Part shown: positions 5,013-8,902 of the stretch, one piece after another
Layout: each line of letters begins with the position of its first letter
Numbering within the stretch: position 1 is the stretch's first letter
Origin: Candidatus Dadabacteria bacterium
GTDB taxonomy: Bacteria; Desulfobacterota_D; UBA1144; Nemesobacterales; CSP1-2
Direction: 5' to 3'
Length of the DNA: 8,902 bases
Assembly: GCA_022615255.1 (NCBI GenBank)
Contig: JAKEHC010000079.1
Coordinates: forward strand, 1-8,902
The notes under the pieces: model-generated
What the model saw: the letters and a program-made list of their open reading frames with translations, nothing else
Databases searched by the model: none
What the model was told of the DNA's origin: nothing
Program-made: the position numbers and the translations under genes

Positions 5013-5974
5013 AACCCATCGGAGTCATATTCAACCCATTCGCCGACATAAATAAGAAGAAAACAGGAGAGCATCTAAACTCGATAAAGAGTATCCTAGG
5101 TGAGCAAGCCCTAGTACGAATAACAACCAACACAGAAGAAATCCCGGTTGCCCTAAAAGAGTTTTATAAAGAAGGCATTAAGATACTCGGTATCAGCGGC
5201 GGAGATGGGACAATAGATCACGTGCTGTCCTCTTACATAAACCTCTTTGGCAGTGATGACTTGCCAGTTATTGTCCCTCTAAAGGGCGGTACCATGAATA
5301 TGCTTATGGGTGAGGTAGGTCTTAAACAAGACCAGATAACATCCTGCAATAAATTGATTCAATATCTAAACCAACAAGGCAAGCTCCCTACTGTGGAACG
5401 CGGACTCATTAAAGTTATTGATGAGCGGTTTGATTATGTTAATTATTCCTTCACCTGGCTTGACGGCTTTATTTACAAATTCATAAAATGGTACAACCAG
5501 GAAGGTGCAGGCGTAAAAGTCGCACTAAAACTAATTCTCAAATCAGGTATTATGTCGCTTGTAGACCTTAACCATGACCTTTTTAAAGAGGTTGAATCTA
5601 GGGTTCATATCAATTATGGGAAATTGCCATTTGAAAGTCATATGTTTATGGCTGTATCTACCGTAAAGAGACTCGTTTTTGGTTTTCGAGTCTTTACCGA
5701 AGAACCGGAACCAGGAGAGAGATTCAGTGTTTTTTATCTGAGGTTTCCGTTCTTCAAGAAGGCACTTTATAAACTCCCTAAGGTATTATACAGCGGCATT
5801 AAATCAGACGCTTCTGGGGACTTCCTCAATCATTCCGCCAGCATAATAAGGATAGAGGGAAACACAGGCTATGCCATGGACGGAGAGGTTTATGAATCCG
5901 AAAAGCCCACAAATATAACCCTTGAAGTAGGTCCAAAGGTGCAACTATTTTCCCTTAAAGACGAGAGACCCTAA
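5009..5974 (+). CDS. Diacylglycerol-kinase-family lipid kinase
   Basis: A 321-residue ATP-dependent lipid kinase of the DAGK catalytic family (DgkB/YegS/sphingosine-kinase fold), probably phosphorylating a lipid hydroxyl at the inner face of the membrane. The N-terminal domain starts with the strand IGVIFNPFA and carries the nucleotide-binding signature GGDGT (64-68) and GGTMN (93-97), the GTMN variant of the usual GTGND. The C-terminal beta domain holds SDASGDF and YAMDGE, whose DGE is conserved in the family, followed by strands to the end. No signal peptide or transmembrane helix is seen, as usual. The lipid substrate cannot be told from sequence. ATG 5009 overlaps the apt stop (ATGA) and TAA at 5972-5974 overlaps the aroB ATG (TAATG), so translation is coupled across all three. 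Confidence 0.92.
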   Translation: MKPIGVIFNPFADINKKKTGEHLNSIKSILGEQALVRITTNTEEIPVALKEFYKEGIKILGISGGDGTIDHVLSSYINLFGSDDLPVIVPLKGGTMNMLMGEVGLKQDQITSCNKLIQYLNQQGKLPTVERGLIKVIDERFDYVNYSFTWLDGFIYKFIKWYNQEGAGVKVALKLILKSGIMSLVDLNHDLFKEVESRVHINYGKLPFESHMFMAVSTVKRLVFGFRVFTEEPEPGERFSVFYLRFPFFKKALYKLPKVLYSGIKSDASGDFLNHSASIIRIEGNTGYAMDGEVYESEKPTNITLEVGPKVQLFSLKDERP

Positions 5975-7074
5975 TGGAAAGGATAAGAGTAAAGCTAAAA
6001 AAAACAGAAGATAAATCCTATGAGATAATAATCGGAGAGGATATTCTCAAGAAAATACCTCAATTTTTAAAAAAAGAGAAAAGTGCATACGTTTACGTGA
6101 TAATTACCGACTCCAATGTCACTTCTCTTTACGGGCAGGAACTACTTAAAGTGTTCAAGAACTCAGGGCTAAATTCACATCTCATAGCCTTTCATGCAGG
6201 GGAAGCACATAAAAGTAGAGATACCAAGGCTTGGATCGAAGACGAGATGTCAAAGCTCAAAATAGGTAGAGACTCCTGTATTATCGCCCTTGGTGGGGGG
6301 GTTGTAGGCGATATGGCAGGGTTTGTAGCGGCAACCTATAATAGAGGTTTACCTTGTATTCAGGCGCCTACTACCCTAGTATCATCTGTGGATAGCTCAA
6401 TTGGAGGCAAAACAGGTGTTGACACGCCGTATGGGAAAAACCTGATCGGCACCTTCTATCAGCCCTGGAGGGTATATATAGATGTGAGCACATTAAGAAC
6501 ATTACATGAAAAAGAAATAAGAGAAGGTCTTGCCGAGATTATAAAATACAGTGTGATTAAGGACGAGAAGCTCTTCGAATACCTCGAAAAGAATATTGAG
6601 CACGTTTTCTCTTTTACCACCAAGGTTCTTATTCATATTATAAGAAGGTGTTGCGAGATAAAAGGAGAGGTGGTTGAGCTCGATGAAAAAGAGTCTAACC
6701 TGAGAAAGATCCTGAATTTCGGTCATACAATCGGGCATGCGATAGAAAATGCCTCCAATTACACAATATCCCACGGAGAAGCCATATCAATAGGGATGGT
6801 AATAGAGGGAGAAATAGGTGTGGAGCTGGGATTTTGGAACAAGCTCGAATTTAAGAAATTATTAGCCCTGCTCAAACGAGCCAGGCTGCCAGTGAAACTT
6901 CATAAGCCGCTCGATATAACGCGCATTATTGATACAATGAAGCTTGATAAGAAAGCCAGACGGGGAAAAATAGAGGTGGTTTTACCAAAAAAGATCGGCG
7001 AAATGGCACAAGTTAACGGAAGTTACGGAATCAGGATTGAAGAGGAATTGATAAGAAGGGTCCTTAAGTTGTAG
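5974..7074 (+). CDS. aroB: 3-Dehydroquinate synthase
   Basis: Second enzyme of the shikimate pathway: converts DAHP to 3-dehydroquinate, using NAD+ and one zinc ion, in the cytoplasm. At 366 residues it is of normal length. The NAD-binding region includes IALGGGVVGDMAGFVAATY (104-122) and the PTTLVSSVDSSIGGKTGVD block (132-150). Zinc ligands are E188 (in EGLAEIIKY), H251 (in NFGHTIGHAIE) and H267 (in SHGEA), spaced as in E. coli AroB. The C-terminal MKLDKKARRGKIEVVLPKK block is also present, so the enzyme looks intact. ATG 5974 shares one base with the stop of the lipid kinase gene; GGAG-type purines lie inside that gene's end. It is the last gene of the apt operon; its own TAG lies inside a GTAG-type repeat remnant. 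Confidence 0.98.
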   Translation: MERIRVKLKKTEDKSYEIIIGEDILKKIPQFLKKEKSAYVYVIITDSNVTSLYGQELLKVFKNSGLNSHLIAFHAGEAHKSRDTKAWIEDEMSKLKIGRDSCIIALGGGVVGDMAGFVAATYNRGLPCIQAPTTLVSSVDSSIGGKTGVDTPYGKNLIGTFYQPWRVYIDVSTLRTLHEKEIREGLAEIIKYSVIKDEKLFEYLEKNIEHVFSFTTKVLIHIIRRCCEIKGEVVELDEKESNLRKILNFGHTIGHAIENASNYTISHGEAISIGMVIEGEIGVELGFWNKLEFKKLLALLKRARLPVKLHKPLDITRIIDTMKLDKKARRGKIEVVLPKKIGEMAQVNGSYGIRIEEELIRRVLKL

Positions 7075-7119
7075 GGACAACCCTTGCGGTCGATTACTTT
7101 GGCAGGTTTAAACCCTGCC
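7071..7119. repeat. Composite remnant of GTAG-type palindromic repeats
   Basis: GTAGGGACAACC (7071-7082) with GGTCG after CTTGC looks like the left half of a palindrome whose right arm is lost. From 7101 a second one follows: GGCAGG (7101-7106) pairs with CCTGCC (7114-7119) around TTTAAAC, and on the minus strand this begins GCAGGGGCAGG. Both resemble in style the intact palindrome at 8459-8486, which starts GTAGAGAC. The aroB stop codon is part of the first one. Family membership is inferred from the shared GYAGRGRC ends. Confidence 0.45.
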
Positions 7120-7135
7120 CCTGCATTTTAATTTT
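7101..7135 (+). terminator. Weak candidate terminator after aroB
   Basis: The hairpin GGCAGG / CCTGCC (7-base loop) is followed, after a short CCTGCA spacer, by a T-rich tract (TTTTAATTTT, 7126-7135). The T run is not directly next to the stem, so termination would be inefficient. It lies between the convergent aroB and propeller genes and could slow both polymerases. Confidence 0.35.
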
Positions 7136-8381
7136 ACTTTACGTTCTTTCTTACCCTTCTCCTCAGCGTCCTAAGACCAATCGCAAACACGGGAATCAGT
7201 ATAATAAGGAAATTATCCGCAGTCGCTTCAATCTGAACGGGTCCACCGATTGCACATCCATTACCACCATCTTTACCGGTTGGAGGGGGAACAATATCCA
7301 TACCAAGAACAGCAAGGCTACGCGGGTCAACGCCTAAATCGCCCTGAGCAGCAGCCCCAAAATCACTAAGAAGCGTCCTGTTACCATTAGAAGGGTCTAC
7401 CCTGAATAGTGCACCTTGTTGACCCATTCCGGCGCTTAAGTCTGCTACCAGAATGTCGCCAATTAAATCTATTGCAACGCCAGACGGGTCACTTCCTGTA
7501 GTGCCCTGTGCAGGATCGCCGAAGTCGCTAAGAAGCATCCTGTTACCATTAGAAGGATCTACTACGAACAACGCCCCATTATCAATTGGTCCGAGTCCAG
7601 CATCGTTGTCAATCACGAGAATATCGCCACCTGAATCTATTGTAACGCCAATTGGGTTTTCACCCAGAGGACCCTGAGCGGGGTCTCCAAAGTCGCTGAG
7701 AACTGTCCTATTTCCATTAGCAGGGTCTACTCTGAATAGAACTCCAAGACCCCCTGTCCCGGCGCTAGTGTCAATCACCAGAATGTCTCCGCTTGTATCT
7801 ATTGCAACGCCGAATGGGCCAACGCCCAGGGGACCCTGAGCGACGTCCCCAAAATCACTGAGTAGCGTCCTGTTGCCGCTAGAAGGGTCTACTATGAATA
7901 ATTCTCCAGCAATTACCAGTATGTCACCACTTGAATCTATTGCAATACCACTTGGGTCATCACCCGTAGGTCCCTGAGCGGGATCGAAAAAGTCGCTAAG
8001 AACTATCCTATTTCCATTAGCAGGGTTCACTGAAAATAGCATATTATTATCACCCACCAGAATGTCTCCGCTTGTATCTATTGCAACGCCTCCCTGTCCA
8101 TTGCCAAAGCCATCACCGATAGAACCTTGTGCAGGGTCTCCAAAATCGCTAAGAACCATCCTGGCCCCTGTACCGGGGTCAACTAAAAATATCGCCCCAA
8201 AATTATTTGTCCCATCCCCCTGGTCTCCCACCAGAATGTCCCCTTGGCTTAACTGGGCTTGGGCTGAACCTGTCCATAAGCCCATTAAAAGAAGAGTCGT
8301 TAAAAGCAATCCAAGACACCAAAACGCCTCCACTTTCCGCTTCCCAAATCTCCCCTTTTTACTGCATCTATGTGTATTCAT
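7134..8381 (-). CDS. Exported six-repeat propeller-like protein with C-terminal sorting-type tail
   Basis: A 415-residue protein of no known enzyme activity. Residues 1-42 are a long signal peptide: basic start, hydrophobic core LGLLLTTLLLMGLW, cleavage likely after AQA at 42. Six repeats of about 46-56 residues follow (roughly 48-360), each with GDILV, LF.VDP..GNR, LSDFGDPAQG and GVAID, suggesting a six-bladed beta propeller of the NHL/SMP-30 type. The tail (369-415) has GGNGCAIGG with Cys 376, a hydrophobic stretch (about 391-403) and RRRVRKNVK. This Gly-Cys, transmembrane, Arg-cluster layout recalls MYXO-CTERM, JDVT-CTERM or GlyGly-CTERM sorting signals, so processing and surface attachment are likely; the exact class is not settled. 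ATG 8381 has AAGGAGG (8390-8396) at 8 bases. It stands alone, convergent with aroB, between palindromic repeats. Confidence 0.9.
   Translation of the reverse strand: MNTHRCSKKGRFGKRKVEAFWCLGLLLTTLLLMGLWTGSAQAQLSQGDILVGDQGDGTNNFGAIFLVDPGTGARMVLSDFGDPAQGSIGDGFGNGQGGVAIDTSGDILVGDNNMLFSVNPANGNRIVLSDFFDPAQGPTGDDPSGIAIDSSGDILVIAGELFIVDPSSGNRTLLSDFGDVAQGPLGVGPFGVAIDTSGDILVIDTSAGTGGLGVLFRVDPANGNRTVLSDFGDPAQGPLGENPIGVTIDSGGDILVIDNDAGLGPIDNGALFVVDPSNGNRMLLSDFGDPAQGTTGSDPSGVAIDLIGDILVADLSAGMGQQGALFRVDPSNGNRTLLSDFGAAAQGDLGVDPRSLAVLGMDIVPPPTGKDGGNGCAIGGPVQIEATADNFLIILIPVFAIGLRTLRRRVRKNVK
7344..8240 (-). repeat. Six tandem coding repeats of about 138-168 bp
   Basis: The propeller repeats are also visible in DNA. 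On the + strand the block beginning AARTCRCTRAGAA, running through TCCTRTTNCC to AGGGTCTAC, recurs near 7360, 7522, 7690, 7851, 7989 and 8143. Neighbouring copies are similar enough at base level to allow slippage or unequal exchange. The copy nearest the start of the protein (8143) is the most diverged. Confidence 0.8.
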
Positions 8382-8415
8382 ATCATCACCCTCCTTGTTT
8401 GGTTTTTATCCTTCT

Positions 8416-8436
8416 GCAGGGACGATCCTTTCGCCC
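8416..8436. repeat. Imperfect hairpin resembling the GTAG palindromes
   Basis: GCAGGGACGA followed by TCCTT and TCGCCC can fold as GGG(A)CGA against TCGCCC with one bulged A. Its GCAGGGAC start is like the other repeats around the propeller gene. It lies in the presumed 5' leader of that gene, upstream of its ribosome site, and could be an eroded copy or a leader structure. Confidence 0.33.
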
Positions 8437-8458
8437 TTCTTCTCAATTTTATTTCACA

Positions 8459-8486
8459 GTAGAGACGCCATAAATGGCGTCTCTAC
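8459..8486. repeat. Perfect 28-bp palindrome of the GTAGAGACGCC type
   Basis: GTAGAGACGCCAT (8459-8471) and its exact complement ATGGCGTCTCTAC (8474-8486) are separated by only AA. A perfect 13-bp stem with a G+C-richer core stands out in this AT-rich gap. Similar GTAGAGACG...CGTCTCTAC palindromes occur as dispersed intergenic repeats in several bacterial phyla (general knowledge). It is followed by AAAAAG on the + strand; on the minus strand no T run follows the stem, so it is not a standard terminator in either direction. It lies about 78 bp upstream of the propeller gene. Confidence 0.88.
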
Positions 8487-8513
8487 AAAAAGAAAATGAT
8501 GCCCAAAACAGAT

Positions 8514-8732
8514 TTATCCTCTACAAACCTCCAAGGGATTTCCTTTCAAACCCATGCGCCGTGTGTTATTTGCGGATAGATAGGTGAAGTCTAAATTCAG
8601 GGTTACTCCATTCCCTTTAAGAAGATAGACACGAATTAAGCCTACAGGTGTATTTAATAACGAAGAGTTATAAAATTTATGGAATGCGGAGGGAAAAACT
8701 CTATTTTTACCTTCTTTAAAGTACCCTGCCAC
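8514..8732 (-). CDS. Possible small protein of 72 residues, unknown function
   Basis: I do not recognise it. The chosen start is GTG 8730-8732, because AAGGAGG (8742-8748) lies 9 bases upstream; the frame itself is open to a TTG at 8798, but the sequence before the GTG is an Arg-rich run encoded by purine repeats and is unlikely. The product begins MAGYFKEGKNRVFPSAFHKF and contains a strand-like middle (GLIRVYLLKGNGVTLNLDF) and a basic end. No signal peptide, transmembrane segment or known motif is seen. A competing 31-codon frame (8716-8811, MKKSLDLLFSSLYND...) overlaps its start and could represent the true N-terminus if there is a frameshift. It is oriented like the propeller gene, 132 bp upstream, with the palindrome between. 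Confidence 0.3.
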   Translation of the reverse strand: MAGYFKEGKNRVFPSAFHKFYNSSLLNTPVGLIRVYLLKGNGVTLNLDFTYLSANNTRRMGLKGNPLEVCRG

Positions 8733-8839
8733 ACCAAGGGTCCTCCTTCTCCTCCCCCATTTCAATATCATTGTATAACGAGCTAAAGAGTAAATCAAGA
8801 GATTTCTTCATTTTTTCTTATGCTATCCTATTTCACTCA

Positions 8840-8902
8840 TTATTTGTGAAGAATTATGCGTAATATGAACACCTTATCTCCTATCCTAGATGTGACGGAG
8901 TA
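8840..8902 (-). CDS. Possible C-terminal end of a gene entering from the right edge
   Basis: The minus-strand frame is open from the edge to TAA at 8840-8842, giving 20 residues ending IGDKVFILRIILHK. The GDKVFILRI stretch resembles the last strand of RelE/ParE-type toxins, which often end with a V-x-ILR-x-LH segment. Twenty residues are too few to assign a family, and the opposite strand is open as well. Confidence 0.2.
   Translation of the reverse strand, partial: YSVTSRIGDKVFILRIILHK

Larger units (their letters stand above)
8382..8902. other. Gap without a confidently identified gene
   Basis: This 521-base stretch contains the ribosome site of the propeller gene, an imperfect hairpin (8416-8436), the perfect palindrome (8459-8486), one possible short minus-strand gene (8514-8732) and a possible gene end at the right edge. 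A plus-strand start at 8856 or 8865 (MNTLSPILDVTE) is also open to the edge but lacks a ribosome site. No RNA gene or clear promoter is seen. Confidence 0.6.

Noticed and set aside
7344..8240. Tandem repeats as a CRISPR-like array
   Set aside because: The period is 138-168 bp, copies are diverged and lie wholly in frame within a coding region encoding propeller blades.
8459..8486. The perfect palindrome as an intrinsic terminator
   Set aside because: On the plus strand it is followed by A and on the minus strand by mixed sequence; the T run lies on the wrong side of the stem.
8062..8499. 145-codon plus-strand frame opposite the propeller gene start
   Set aside because: Its Pro/Ser-rich content mirrors the repeats and signal peptide of the minus-strand gene, and it has no family features.
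8625..8637. A 13-bp match (minus strand) to 4441-4453 of the repeat arm
   Set aside because: The match does not extend and the 10-bp period is not seen; in AT-rich DNA of this length a few 13-bp matches are expected by chance.
8856..8902. Plus-strand start (ATG 8856 or 8865) of a gene running off the edge
   Set aside because: Only about 15 codons are visible, with no Shine-Dalgarno and no recognisable motif; mentioned only within the gap description.

Overview
The window reads as a chromosomal segment of an AT-rich (about 40% G+C by eye) Gram-negative bacterium. The run MerR-type regulator, tRNA-Pro, surE, NlpD-like LysM/M23 peptidase recalls proteobacterial and deltaproteobacterium-like gene order, and the LysM/M23 protein and a C-terminal sorting-tail protein fit a diderm envelope. 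The exact phylum cannot be decided from this sequence.

Layout. (1) 1-399 is the 3' part of rnhB. (2) 400-702 has no intact gene; it holds what looks like a frameshifted, stop-interrupted gene whose last codon overlaps the next start. (3) 699-1763 encodes a membrane-anchored class III adenylate cyclase with a TolB-like domain predicted outside the membrane. (4) 1770-2294 carries a candidate promoter with a phased direct repeat, a MerR-type regulator and tRNA-Pro(GGG). (5) 2304-2448 is a 145-bp inverted-repeat element built of 10-bp units, enclosing the truncated start of a GxxExxY-family gene; it ends 6 bp before surE. (6) 2455-4308 holds surE, a LOG-like (TIGR00725-type) Rossmann gene and an NlpD-like LysM/M23 endopeptidase, in one orientation. 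(7) 4309-4490 is a gap containing a half copy of the same 10-bp-unit repeat and a 34-codon Cys-containing reading frame. (8) 4491-7074 holds apt, a diacylglycerol-kinase-like gene and aroB, joined by 4-bp and 1-bp overlaps, so almost certainly one operon. (9) 7134-8381, on the minus strand, is an exported six-repeat propeller-like protein with a Gly-Cys/transmembrane/Arg-rich tail; GTAG-type palindromic repeats or their remnants lie on both sides of it. (10) 8382-8902 has no confidently identified gene, only a perfect 28-bp palindrome, a short possible minus-strand gene and a possible gene end at the edge.

Most genes are housekeeping: RNA/DNA hybrid repair, nucleotide phosphatase, purine salvage, lipid phosphorylation, shikimate pathway and cell-wall hydrolysis. 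The accessory content is the cyclase with its decayed neighbour, the two related repeat elements placed just before surE and apt, and the palindrome-bracketed surface protein. I found no defence system, CRISPR array or intact transposon. The least explained signals are the repeat elements and their position at the 5' ends of housekeeping genes.
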